Positions 1 through 7,458 of a stretch of 64,000 nt of DNA are shown piece after piece. The notes below the pieces were generated by a model. That model saw nothing but the letters and a program-made list of their open reading frames with translations. It did not search any database and had not been told where the DNA came from. The position numbers and the translations under genes were made by a program. The stretch's first letter is position 1; each line of letters begins with the position of its first letter. Source of the DNA: Rhodanobacter sp. C06 (GTDB taxonomy: Bacteria; Pseudomonadota; Gammaproteobacteria; Xanthomonadales; Rhodanobacteraceae); NCBI RefSeq assembly GCF_002001105.1, contig NZ_MUNP01000043.1, positions 124,001 through 188,000 of the forward strand. The letters run 5' to 3'.

Positions 1-1
1 C

Positions 2-580
2 GGCGCGCTGTTCTACATCCGCGCGTTCTCGGTGCCGTGGCTGGGCGGTCACGGCCACGGCGTGCTTACCCACCAGTTTCTCTACGACACCTACAGCGGT
101 GCGTGGGGCGCGGCCGGCGGCAACGGCCCGCTGCACATCGGCGGCGCCTTCAGCACCGTGCCGCCGTGGGGGCTGCCGCTGCTGAACACCCTGATCCTGC
201 TCACCTCCAGCGTCACCGTGACGATCGCGCACCATGCGCTGCGTGGCGGCCACCGCGGCCGGATCCTGCTGTTCCTCGGCCTTACCGTGCTGCTGGGCGC
301 AAGCTTCCTGTTCTTCCAGGCGCACGAGTACATGGAGGCGTACAAGGAGCTGAACCTCACGCTGCACAGCGGCGTCTACGGTTCCACCTTCTTCATGCTC
401 ACCGGCTTCCACGGCCTGCACGTGACCCTGGGCACGATCATGCTGGCGGTGATCTGGCTGCGCGTGCTGAAGGGGCACTTCAGCAAGGATCACCACTTCG
501 GCTTCGAGGCGGTGGCGTGGTACTGGCACTTCGTCGACGTGGTCTGGCTGTGCCTGTTCCTGTTCGTCTACATCCTGTAA
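2..580 (+). CDS. Cytochrome c oxidase subunit III (3' part, start lies before the window)
   Basis: COX3 is the third core subunit of heme-copper cytochrome c oxidase in the inner membrane. The frame is open from base 2 and gives 192 C-terminal residues; the family usually runs to about 270-300, so the N-terminus lies upstream. Five hydrophobic segments are visible. The COX3 signature is clear: a Gly-rich HGHG stretch, then AHEYMEAY, then the conserved Gly/His run around STFFMLTGFHGLHV, and a final helix with WYWHFVDVVWL. SURF1, heme A synthase and heme O synthase genes lie downstream, as expected for an aa3-type oxidase locus. No terminator is obvious in the 78-bp gap that follows. Confidence 0.96.
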   Translation, partial: GALFYIRAFSVPWLGGHGHGVLTHQFLYDTYSGAWGAAGGNGPLHIGGAFSTVPPWGLPLLNTLILLTSSVTVTIAHHALRGGHRGRILLFLGLTVLLGASFLFFQAHEYMEAYKELNLTLHSGVYGSTFFMLTGFHGLHVTLGTIMLAVIWLRVLKGHFSKDHHFGFEAVAWYWHFVDVVWLCLFLFVYIL

Positions 581-658
581 TCGCGAGAACGGCGGTTCTG
601 ATTCCCACGAGTCAGCACGGCTGAACCTTGCGCCGGGTCAGGCGCGCTTGTCGACGGC

Positions 659-2491
659 ATGGAGAGTGCGATGGAAAGCCGTTCGTCGCGATGGATGTGG
701 CTCGGCGCCTGCGCGTGGTTCGCCTGCGTCGGCGTGGTGCATGCCGACGGGTGCAAGCTGGCCAAGTACGGCACCTTGCCCGTGCAGATGGTCGGCGAAC
801 GGGCCACCACGCAGGTCAAGGTGAACGGTGTCGACACGTCGTTCATTCTCGACACAGGCGCGTTCTTCAACTTCATGTCGCGCGCCGAAGCCGGGGCATT
901 GAAGCTTCCGCTTTCACCCCCGCCCTACGACATGCGTATGCGCGGCATTGGCGGCTCGAGCGACGTGAAGGTCGCCCGGGTCAACGACTTCGGCATGCTC
1001 GACACGGTGTTCCACAACGTCCTGTTTCTGGCGGGTGGCTCGGATGCGGGACGCGGGGCGCTGGGCGCCAACATGCTCGACTCCGCGGACTTGGAGCTTG
1101 ATCTGGCGCATGGCAAGGTAACGCTGTTCCAGCCCGATGGTTGCCAAAAATCGGCGCTGGCCTACTGGTCGACGGGCCGCAATTACCAAGTCGCCGATCT
1201 GCATGCCGGCTACGGCAACGGGAGCGATCGGCGCAGTTTTGTCGACGTCACGATCAACGGCAGGAATTTCCGTGCCTTGCTGGACAGCGGCGCCACAGCC
1301 ACGTTGATCGACCGCCGCGCCGCTGAACGTGCGGGCATCGATCTCGACGAGTCCGGGGTCAAGGCGGGCCCCCGCATTCACGGCATCGGCGACAAGAGCG
1401 ATCAAACCTGGATCGTGCCGGTCGACAAGTTTTCGGTGGGAACCGAAACGATCCAGCACAGCCAGATGCTGGTGATGGACGGCAGGATCGGCGACGGCTC
1501 GACCGACATCCTGCTGGGCGTCGATTTCATGTTGGCCCATCACATCTACATCGCCAACAGTCAGAAGAAGATGTACTTCACCTACAACGGCGGCCGCGTG
1601 TTTTCGTTGGATACCGCGTCGATCGGAACCAACGAGCCGGCCGCCGCCGCGGCGAAGGACGCCGGCGACGAACCCAGGGCGGCGGCCGATTACGCGTTGC
1701 GCGGCCAGGCGCGCCTGGCGCGCGGCGAACTAGCCAATGCGCGCTCCGACCTGGATGCGGCCATCCGGCTCGACCCGAACAACGCCAACGATTACCTGAT
1801 CCGCGCCCGCGACCTGGCCGCGAGCAAGCAGCCCGATGCGGCCTTGGCCGACCTGGACAAGGCGATCCAGCTCGATCCGAAGAACTTCGACGCCTTGCTG
1901 ATGCGCGCCCGCATGCGGCATGCGAAAAAGGATTTGGCAGGCGCTGCGGCGGACGTCGCGGCGGCGCGTCCGCTCGCGCCGTCCGGTTCGATGCAGTCCT
2001 TTGCCATCGCCCAACTCTACGTTGCCATCGGACAGCCGGCCGAGGCGCTGCCGTTGCTGGACGACTGGATTCGCATGCATCGCGACGATGCGACGCTCGG
2101 CAACGCACTCAACGCACGCTGCTGGGGGCGTGCATTGGCCAATCAGTCGTTGAAGGGCGCGCTGCACGATTGCCGTGAGGCGATCAAACGCGACGGTGAT
2201 CGTCCGGCGTATCTGGACAGCCTCGGGCTCGTGTACCTGCGCATGGGCAACGACGCCGAGGCTATCCAGGCCTACCAGCTGGCGCTGGTCCATTTGCCCA
2301 AATCGGCATGGACGCACTATGGCCTGGGGTTGGCGGAGGCGCACAGCGGAAAGGCCGGCGCCGGCGAAGCCGAAATTGCCGTCGCACGCGCGCTCGACAA
2401 GACCATCGATGCACAGGTCGCCAGGTACGGCCTGCTTTCGGCGGGCGCGCCGGCAGCGACCTCCTCAGCGGGTGCGCCGCCCGCAAAATAG
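659..2491 (+). CDS. Secreted retropepsin-like aspartic protease with C-terminal TPR repeats
   Basis: This 610-residue protein starts with a signal-peptide-like segment (about 11-29, ending VVHA-D). Two aspartic-protease lobes follow, with DTG at 65-67 and DSG at 209-211; each is followed by a hydrophobic strand and a second Gly-rich motif (GIGG near 97; LLGVDF further on). The two lobes may form an intramolecular dimer like that of pepsin. From about residue 340 to the end there are at least five TPR-like helical pairs, for example around ARGELANARSDLDAAI. It sits between COX3 and the SURF1 gene, which is unusual. Starts at 659 or 671 both work. The substrate is unknown; a periplasmic location is inferred. 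Confidence 0.8.
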   Translation: MESAMESRSSRWMWLGACAWFACVGVVHADGCKLAKYGTLPVQMVGERATTQVKVNGVDTSFILDTGAFFNFMSRAEAGALKLPLSPPPYDMRMRGIGGSSDVKVARVNDFGMLDTVFHNVLFLAGGSDAGRGALGANMLDSADLELDLAHGKVTLFQPDGCQKSALAYWSTGRNYQVADLHAGYGNGSDRRSFVDVTINGRNFRALLDSGATATLIDRRAAERAGIDLDESGVKAGPRIHGIGDKSDQTWIVPVDKFSVGTETIQHSQMLVMDGRIGDGSTDILLGVDFMLAHHIYIANSQKKMYFTYNGGRVFSLDTASIGTNEPAAAAAKDAGDEPRAAADYALRGQARLARGELANARSDLDAAIRLDPNNANDYLIRARDLAASKQPDAALADLDKAIQLDPKNFDALLMRARMRHAKKDLAGAAADVAAARPLAPSGSMQSFAIAQLYVAIGQPAEALPLLDDWIRMHRDDATLGNALNARCWGRALANQSLKGALHDCREAIKRDGDRPAYLDSLGLVYLRMGNDAEAIQAYQLALVHLPKSAWTHYGLGLAEAHSGKAGAGEAEIAVARALDKTIDAQVARYGLLSAGAPAATSSAGAPPAK

Positions 2492-2609
2492 TGTGCCGCG
2501 CCAGACTTGCGCCAGCACGCACGCGGCTCCCGCGTCGCGATGACAACGTGCGCGCTGACGACCGGTTTTCATCGTCGTAGCGAACCGGCTGCCATGCCAG
2601 CAGCTACAA

Positions 2610-2825
2610 TCACTGGCCGACGTCGTGCGGCTGCAGCCAGCCCATCCAGATGCCGAACACGACCATGCCGATCAGCAGCAGCGACAGCGCGATGCGGCGG
2701 GTCAGCGCCCAGGCCATGCGCTTGTCGTTGTCCTTGTCGGTCATCATGTAGTACAGCGCCTGGGCGAGGCTGAAGATCACCACCAGCAGCAACACCACCA
2801 CCGCGTATTTGTAGATGGGGCCCAC
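2610..2825 (-). CDS. Twin transmembrane protein, DUF2909 family
   Basis: The product is a 71-aa membrane protein reading from a GTG at 2825 (VGPIYKYAVV...). It has two hydrophobic helices separated by a short charged loop, MMTDKDNDKR, and ends WLQPHDVGQ. The size and the two-helix pattern fit the DUF2909/twin-transmembrane family that accompanies cytochrome oxidase genes in Xanthomonadales and other proteobacteria. It lies head-to-head with surf1 (57 bp between starts), so a divergent promoter region is expected. An upstream in-frame extension exists but reads like noncoding sequence. The function is unknown; the context suggests oxidase assembly. Confidence 0.8.
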   Translation of the reverse strand: MGPIYKYAVVVLLLVVIFSLAQALYYMMTDKDNDKRMAWALTRRIALSLLLIGMVVFGIWMGWLQPHDVGQ

Positions 2826-2881
2826 GTGATTGATCCGGTCGAATGGGGTGCAGGGAGTATAGCCACGGCAGGTAGCGCATC

Positions 2882-3634
2882 GTGCTAGGTGGTTTCCGCC
2901 GCCCGCCATGGTGGGCGATCCTGCTGACCGCTGCCGCAGCCGTGCTTTTCGTGCGGCTGGGCTTCTGGCAACTGCACCGTGCCGACTACAAGGACGAGTT
3001 GCTGCGACGCTATGCCGCGGCGGCTGTCGCGTCGCCGCAGGACTTCGCCGCGGTGGCCGCGCGACCGCCGCCGGATGCCTATCCGCGGGTGCGGGTGCAG
3101 GGCCGCTACCTGGCCGACCGCGTCTACCTGTTGGACAATCCGAAGCACGATGATCGCGGCGGTGTGGAAGTCTACGTGCCGCTGCGCGTGCCGGGTGCCG
3201 ACCGCCTGCTGCTGGCGGACCTGGGTTTCCTGCCCGGCAACGGCACCGACCAGACGCCGCAGCTGCCGGCCCTGCCGGAAGGCGTGCAGGACTTGCACGG
3301 GCTCTATGTGCCGCCGCCGGGCCGTGGCTTCGAGATGGGCGGCAACGCGCTCATGCGACAGACACGCTGGCCGAAGAAGACGATCTACTTCGACCTGCGG
3401 CAGATCGCCGCCGACCTCGGCGCGAAGCTGTATCCGCGCGTGCTGAGCCTGGATGCGGACCCGGCCTCGATCTACGTGCGCGTGCACACGCTGGACTTCG
3501 GCGACATGCCGCCGGCGCGGCATCGCGCCTACGCGTTCCAGTGGTTCTCCTTCGCGATCGCCGTAGTGGTGATCCTGCTGGTGCTGAATCGCAAGCGCGG
3601 TTCGCGCAAATCCCGACCGACGGACTCCCGATGA
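2882..3634 (+). CDS. SURF1 family cytochrome oxidase assembly protein
   Basis: SURF1 proteins help insert heme a into oxidase subunit I. The 250-aa product has the family layout: an N-terminal transmembrane helix (about 10-26) followed by the LGFWQLHRA motif, a periplasmic domain with the VYVPLRV and DLGFLPGN motifs, and a C-terminal helix (about 222-240) ending in a basic tail. The start is GTG at 2882. The stop codon TGA overlaps the ATG of the next gene (ATGA at 3631-3634), so translation of the two is coupled. The gene belongs to the oxidase assembly cluster that continues through ctaA and ctaB. Confidence 0.93.
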   Translation: MLGGFRRPPWWAILLTAAAAVLFVRLGFWQLHRADYKDELLRRYAAAAVASPQDFAAVAARPPPDAYPRVRVQGRYLADRVYLLDNPKHDDRGGVEVYVPLRVPGADRLLLADLGFLPGNGTDQTPQLPALPEGVQDLHGLYVPPPGRGFEMGGNALMRQTRWPKKTIYFDLRQIAADLGAKLYPRVLSLDADPASIYVRVHTLDFGDMPPARHRAYAFQWFSFAIAVVVILLVLNRKRGSRKSRPTDSR

Positions 3635-4200
3635 ATGCCCTTGATCCCGCCGCGCTCCGCAAGAGTCGCCTGAAGCTGCTGCTGGTCGCCTCGATCTTCG
3701 CCGCGCCGTTCGTGCTGGCGCTGGTGCTCACGTTGAGCGGCTGGCAACCCGGTGCGCAGGGCAACGGCTTGCCGATCCTGCCGCAACGCAACTTCGCCCA
3801 GGAACAGCTGCCGGTGCGCCTCGCCGACGGCAAGGACTGGGCGTGGCGCGACAGCGAGCCGCGGCTGACCCTGGTGGCGCTGCCCGGGCCGGATTGCGCC
3901 GCGCGCTGCTATGCGACGTTGACCGCGATGGCCAAGAGCCGCGTGATGCTCAACCGCAACCAGTCGCGGCTGCGCCTGCTCTACGTGGGCACGCCGCCTG
4001 TCGACGAACAGCACGACGGCATGGCCAACTTCTGGCAGCTTGGCCAGGACGTGGACGGCAAGCTGGCGCAATGGCGACCGCAGCAACCGGACACGGTGAG
4101 CGCCGTGCTGGTGGAGTCCGACGGCACGGCGCTGGCGCGCTATCCTGCCGGTTTCGATCCCTCCGGCCTGTTCCGGGATCTGCGCAAGGTCATCAAGTAA
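3631..4200 (+). CDS. Membrane-anchored SCO-like (CxxxC) protein of the oxidase assembly cluster
   Basis: The 189-aa product has one N-terminal membrane anchor (about 14-35) and a periplasmic domain of about 150 residues. That domain carries CAARC (Cys89 and Cys93), a CxxxC spacing like that of the SCO/PrrC copper chaperones. The following lines (MLNRNQSRLRLLYVGT, a Gly-Thr-Ala-Leu-Ala-Arg strand, then DPSGLFRDLRKVIK) resemble a thioredoxin fold. It sits between SURF1 and CtaA, overlapping surf1 by 4 bp and ctaA by 1 bp. I infer a role in copper or thiol handling for oxidase maturation. I could not identify the third, His, ligand typical of SCO1. Confidence 0.78.
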   Translation: MNALDPAALRKSRLKLLLVASIFAAPFVLALVLTLSGWQPGAQGNGLPILPQRNFAQEQLPVRLADGKDWAWRDSEPRLTLVALPGPDCAARCYATLTAMAKSRVMLNRNQSRLRLLYVGTPPVDEQHDGMANFWQLGQDVDGKLAQWRPQQPDTVSAVLVESDGTALARYPAGFDPSGLFRDLRKVIK

Positions 4201-5354
4201 TGTCGTCGCGTGTCGTGCAAATCCTGCGCTGGCTGTCGTTGCTGGCGGCCGTGTTCGCGTTCGGGCTGGTGATGTTCGGCGCCTTCGTGCGCCTGTCCAA
4301 TGCAGGCCTGTCCTGCCCGGACTGGCCCACCTGCTACGGCGAGGCCACCTGGCCCAGCCACGCACAGGCGGTGGCCAAGGCCGATGCCGCATTCCCGGAT
4401 CGCCCGTATGAGGCGCACAAGGCCTGGCGCGAACAGGTACACCGCATGCTGGCCGGCACGCTGGGCGTGCTGGTGCTGGCGCTGGCGTTGCTGGCCGCAT
4501 GGCGACGGCGCTGGACCGTGCTGACGCTGGTAGGCAGTGCGGCGCTCGCCGCGGTGGGTGTGGTGATGTACATGCGCGGCGAGCATCACTGGTCGTCGCT
4601 GCTGGCGGTGTGCGCGATCGCGCTGCCGCTGGCCGCCGCGCTGGCGCTGCAACGGCCGGCGGCGTGGCGCATCTGCCTGGTGGCGCTGGGCGTGATCATC
4701 TTCCAGGCGATGCTCGGCATGTGGACGGTGACCCTGCTGCTGAAACCCGTCGTGGTGACCGGGCACCTGCTGGGCGGCATGACCACGTTCGCGCTGCTGG
4801 GCTACGCGGCGGTGCGCTTCGGCGGCGTGGGTGCGGCGGACGATGCGCTGGCAGGGCTGCGCAAGCTGGTGATCCTCGGCATCGTGCTGCTGGCCTGCCA
4901 GATCGCGCTGGGCGGCTGGACCTCGTCGAACTACGCGGCGCTGGCCTGCGGTTTCGGCGACGCGGCGTTCCCGAAGTGCCTCGGCCAGTGGTGGCCGCCG
5001 GGCGACTATCACCAGGGCTTCATCGTGTGGCGTGGCATCGGCGTGGATTACGAAGGCGGCATCCTCGACCAGGGCGCGCGCACCGCGATCCAGATGGTGC
5101 ACCGGATCGGCGCACTGGTGGTGTTCTGCTACCTCGGCTGGCTGTCGCATCGGCTGGCCCGGCGTGGGTTGCGCTGGTGCGGCATCGCCATCGGTGCAGC
5201 GCTGGTCTGCCAGGTGCTGCTGGGCATCAGCAACGTGCACTTCGGCTTGCCGCTGCCGGTGGCAACCGCACACAACGGCATGGCGGCGCTGCTGCTGTTC
5301 GCCCTCGTGGCGACGCTGGCGCGCACCCAGCGCAGGCAAGGCTGTGAGCCGTGA
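4200..5354 (+). CDS. ctaA: Heme A synthase (COX15/CtaA family)
   Basis: CtaA oxidises the C8 methyl group of heme O to give heme A in the inner membrane. The start is ATG at 4200, overlapping the preceding TAA by one base, with an AAGGT-like ribosome site just upstream. The 384-aa product begins with a helix ending in FGAFVRLSNAGLSCPDWPTCYG, the hallmark of the family. It has about eight transmembrane helices and conserved His residues in EQVHRMLAG, TGHLLGG, MVHRIGAL and ATAHNGMA. Length and topology match proteobacterial enzymes. It works with CtaB, encoded 0.5 kb downstream. Confidence 0.96.
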   Translation: MSSRVVQILRWLSLLAAVFAFGLVMFGAFVRLSNAGLSCPDWPTCYGEATWPSHAQAVAKADAAFPDRPYEAHKAWREQVHRMLAGTLGVLVLALALLAAWRRRWTVLTLVGSAALAAVGVVMYMRGEHHWSSLLAVCAIALPLAAALALQRPAAWRICLVALGVIIFQAMLGMWTVTLLLKPVVVTGHLLGGMTTFALLGYAAVRFGGVGAADDALAGLRKLVILGIVLLACQIALGGWTSSNYAALACGFGDAAFPKCLGQWWPPGDYHQGFIVWRGIGVDYEGGILDQGARTAIQMVHRIGALVVFCYLGWLSHRLARRGLRWCGIAIGAALVCQVLLGISNVHFGLPLPVATAHNGMAALLLFALVATLARTQRRQGCEP

Positions 5355-5851
5355 GGCCTGTCGGACGCTTGCAGCCGGCCCGGCATGCGAACATGGCGGC
5401 AGCGAACACGGGGGTGGCTGTGGGCAACGGTACGAGGGTCCTCGCGATACTGACCGGCTTGTCGTCGCTTTCCGCCGCATGGAGCGGAACGACGAACGCC
5501 CAGGAACGACCGCAGGCGGGGCGGGACGCCGGAAGGCTGGAAATGCGGCAGCAGGTACAGAATGAAAACCGCGCTTCGTTCGAGACGAAGGCCGCCGAGT
5601 CGTTGCGGCGCGCGCGGAAGCAACCCTTGATGACTCCGCAGGAGTCGACGGACGCTTTCCTGGCGCTGGATCGCAACCGCGATGGCTTTTTGAGCCGTTC
5701 CGAATTGCCGCCGGAGATGGTTATCCTGCGCTCGCAGTTCGACAAGTACGACACGGACCACGATCATCGCCTGTCGTATTCGGAATTCGCCAACTACACC
5801 GATGTCGTGCCGGACGAGCGTGGTTCTGCTGAGCGTGCCGGGCACGAATGA
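5351..5851 (+). CDS. Exported EF-hand domain protein
   Basis: The product is 166 aa if it starts at the GTG at 5351, which overlaps the ctaA stop; an ATG at 5393 is a good alternative. A signal-like hydrophobic stretch near residues 28-45 ends around TTNAQ. Two canonical EF-hand loops are visible: residues 107-118 (DRNRDGFLSRSE) and 134-145 (DTDHDHRLSYSE), both with Asp at positions 1 and 5 and Glu at 12, so Ca2+ binding is likely. The central region is Arg/Glu/Gln rich. It lies between ctaA and ctaB and is translationally linked to ctaA. A direct role in oxidase assembly is not established. Confidence 0.75.
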   Translation: MRPVGRLQPARHANMAAANTGVAVGNGTRVLAILTGLSSLSAAWSGTTNAQERPQAGRDAGRLEMRQQVQNENRASFETKAAESLRRARKQPLMTPQESTDAFLALDRNRDGFLSRSELPPEMVILRSQFDKYDTDHDHRLSYSEFANYTDVVPDERGSAERAGHE

Positions 5852-5863
5852 AGACCGCATCCA

Positions 5864-6784
5864 TTGCCGAGTGTCGCCGTGCCTTCTGTTTTCTCTGAAT
5901 ACCTGCAGTTGACCAAGCCGCGCGTGGTGGCGCTGCTGGTGTTCTGCGCGGTGATCGGCATGTTCCTCGCCGTACCCGGCATCCCGCCGTGGCGCGCGCT
6001 GGTGTTCGGCACGCTGGGCATCTGGCTGGCCTCGGGTTCGGCCGCTGCGTTCAACCACTTGATCGACCAGCGCATCGACAAGCTGATGGCGCGCACCGCC
6101 CGCCGCCCGCTGGCCACCGGCCATCTCAAGCCGTGGCAGGTGCTGGTGTTCGCGATCGCGATCGGCATCGTCTCGATGCTGGTGCTGGCGCTGCTGGTGA
6201 ACGGGCTCACCGCGTGGCTCACCTTCGCGGGCCTGATCGGCTACGCGCTGGTGTACACCGCCTACCTCAAGCGCGCCACGCCGCAGAACATCGTGATCGG
6301 CGGCTTGGCCGGCGCGGTCCCGCCGGTGCTGGGCTGGACCGCGGTGACCGGATCGCTGCATCCGTTCGCGCTGCAGTTGTGCCTGATCATCTTCGTGTGG
6401 ACGCCACCGCACTTCTGGGCGCTGGCGATCTTCCGCCGCGAGGACTACGCGCGCGCCGGCGTGCCGATGCTGCCGGTGACCCACGGCGTGGCCTACACGC
6501 GCTGGCAGGTGCTGTTCTACACCGTGCTGCTGGTGCTGGTGACCCTGCTGCCGGCGATCACCGGCTACAGCGGTTGGCTCTACCTCGGCGGCGCGGTGGT
6601 GCTGGGCGCGGGCTTCCTGTACTACGCGATCCGCCTGTTGAATCCGCCGGACGAGTTTTTCGCGATGCGCGTGTTCAAGTATTCGATCATCTACCTGATG
6701 GCGCTGTTCGCGTTCCTGCTGGCCGATCACTGGCTGGCCGAGCCGCTGCTGCACCAGGGCCTGGCGTTCCAGCGGCTGGGCTAG
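5864..6784 (+). CDS. ctaB: Protoheme IX farnesyltransferase (heme O synthase)
   Basis: CtaB transfers a farnesyl group to heme B, giving heme O. This UbiA-superfamily protein has about 300 residues and nine hydrophobic helices. The prenyl-diphosphate binding motif [20 protein letters not shown] is present, as are the second Asp-rich region ([16 protein letters not shown]) and the N-terminal [14 protein letters not shown] typical of CtaB. The start is TTG at 5864 or GTG at 5879; no strong ribosome site decides between them. It is the last gene of the oxidase assembly run. Confidence 0.95.
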   Translation: MPSVAVPSVFSEYLQLTKPRVVALLVFCAVIGMFLAVPGIPPWRALVFGTLGIWLASGSAAAFNHLIDQRIDKLMARTARRPLATGHLKPWQVLVFAIAIGIVSMLVLALLVNGLTAWLTFAGLIGYALVYTAYLKRATPQNIVIGGLAGAVPPVLGWTAVTGSLHPFALQLCLIIFVWTPPHFWALAIFRREDYARAGVPMLPVTHGVAYTRWQVLFYTVLLVLVTLLPAITGYSGWLYLGGAVVLGAGFLYYAIRLLNPPDEFFAMRVFKYSIIYLMALFAFLLADHWLAEPLLHQGLAFQRLG

Positions 6785-6818
6785 CCCGATATTTCTCCGC
6801 CGATTCACGTTTCATGCG

Positions 6819-6847
6819 TTGACTCGATCGCTATCGCACCGCAAAAT
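6819..6847 (+). promoter_or_regulatory. Candidate sigma-70 promoter for the mgtA leader transcript
   Basis: TTGACT at 6819-6824 and CAAAAT at 6842-6847 are separated by 17 bp. They lie about 35 bp after the ctaB stop and in the same direction as mgtA. If used, the transcript has a leader of about 600 nt before the ATPase start at 7459. No other comparably good promoter is obvious nearer to mgtA. Confidence 0.4.
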
Positions 6848-7077
6848 ACGCGGGTCGCGCGATGTGTCACTCTCGCCGGCATCCTGTCCTGACTAACCAA
6901 GGCATATGGACGTTTACCCTAGTCGCAACGTCGACATCCGCTCGCATCGGGTGCCGGCAATGCATAACAAGCTGAACGCCTGCGGCAACCGCCAGCGGTC
7001 GGCCGGTACTTTCCTCGACTAGGAAACGCCGGCCCATCCTCGACGGCGTCGCACGCCGTAACCGAGGAGATGGGCCC
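6848..7077 (+). promoter_or_regulatory. Structured leader region upstream of the leader ORF and mgtA
   Basis: No gene is seen in this stretch. It holds two clear hairpins just before the small ORF at 7078. One is at 7001-7034, where GGCCGG pairs with CCGGCC and, inside it, TTTCC pairs with GGAAA. The other is at 7043-7059, where ACGGCGT pairs with ACGCCGT around a CGC loop. The second ends just upstream of the GAGGAG ribosome site of the small ORF, so folding could control access to it. I could not match the region to the M-box or the yybP-ykoY riboswitch. Confidence 0.4.
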
Positions 7078-7284
7078 ATGAAGCTCCTTCGCGATTTTCT
7101 CCGCCTGCGGACTCCCCGCCGCAGCCTGTTCGCCGTACGCCGCGATGCGCGGCGGCGTGTCTACGTCGTGACCGTGCCGGCACCGCTGGCTGCCCTGTCC
7201 GTCGAGCCGCCGCGGCACGCCGAGGCGCGTGCCGTCGTGCCGTTGTCGTCGCCGCGTCATCTGCAACTGGCATCCAGTCACTGA
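7078..7284 (+). CDS. Small Arg/Pro-rich ORF in the mgtA leader (possible leader peptide)
   Basis: A 68-codon ORF starts with ATG at 7078, preceded by GAGGAG about 8 bases upstream. The product begins MKLLRDFLRLRTPRRSLF and is rich in Arg, Pro, Ala and Val. It has no signal peptide or transmembrane helix and resembles no family I know. It lies 174 bp before mgtA and is followed, 28 bases after its stop, by a terminator-like hairpin. mgtA genes in enterobacteria are controlled through short Pro-containing leader ORFs, so a regulatory role is a reasonable inference. It could also be an ordinary small protein gene. Confidence 0.5.
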   Translation: MKLLRDFLRLRTPRRSLFAVRRDARRRVYVVTVPAPLAALSVEPPRHAEARAVVPLSSPRHLQLASSH

Positions 7285-7312
7285 TGCACGCGTGTGCGCC
7301 CCGCAGGTGCTG

Positions 7313-7335
7313 GCCTCCGCCAGTGTGGCGGAGGC
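7313..7335 (+). terminator. Perfect hairpin between the leader ORF and mgtA (candidate attenuator)
   Basis: GCCTCCGCCA pairs perfectly with TGGCGGAGGC (10 bp) around a GTG loop, followed by GCGGTTTGTGT. The stem has terminator shape, but the downstream T content is modest. It sits 28 bases after the leader ORF and 123 bases before mgtA. A second, weaker stem (CGGCGG/CCGCCG) follows around 7348-7370. It could act in intrinsic or Rho-linked attenuation; this is inference. Confidence 0.45.
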
Positions 7336-7458
7336 GCGGTTTGTGTCCGGCGGTCCGTGTGGCCGCCGTCGGCTCCACAGCGGACGTTCCACCCAGGTAG
7401 CCGGCCGACGCCGACACGCTGCCTCGGCGCGGAGCTTTTCGATCAACGGTAGCGACCC

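Noticed and set aside
6848-7077. M-box or yybP-ykoY riboswitch in the mgtA leader
   Set aside because: The conserved cores of these families could not be found by eye; only unrelated hairpins are seen.
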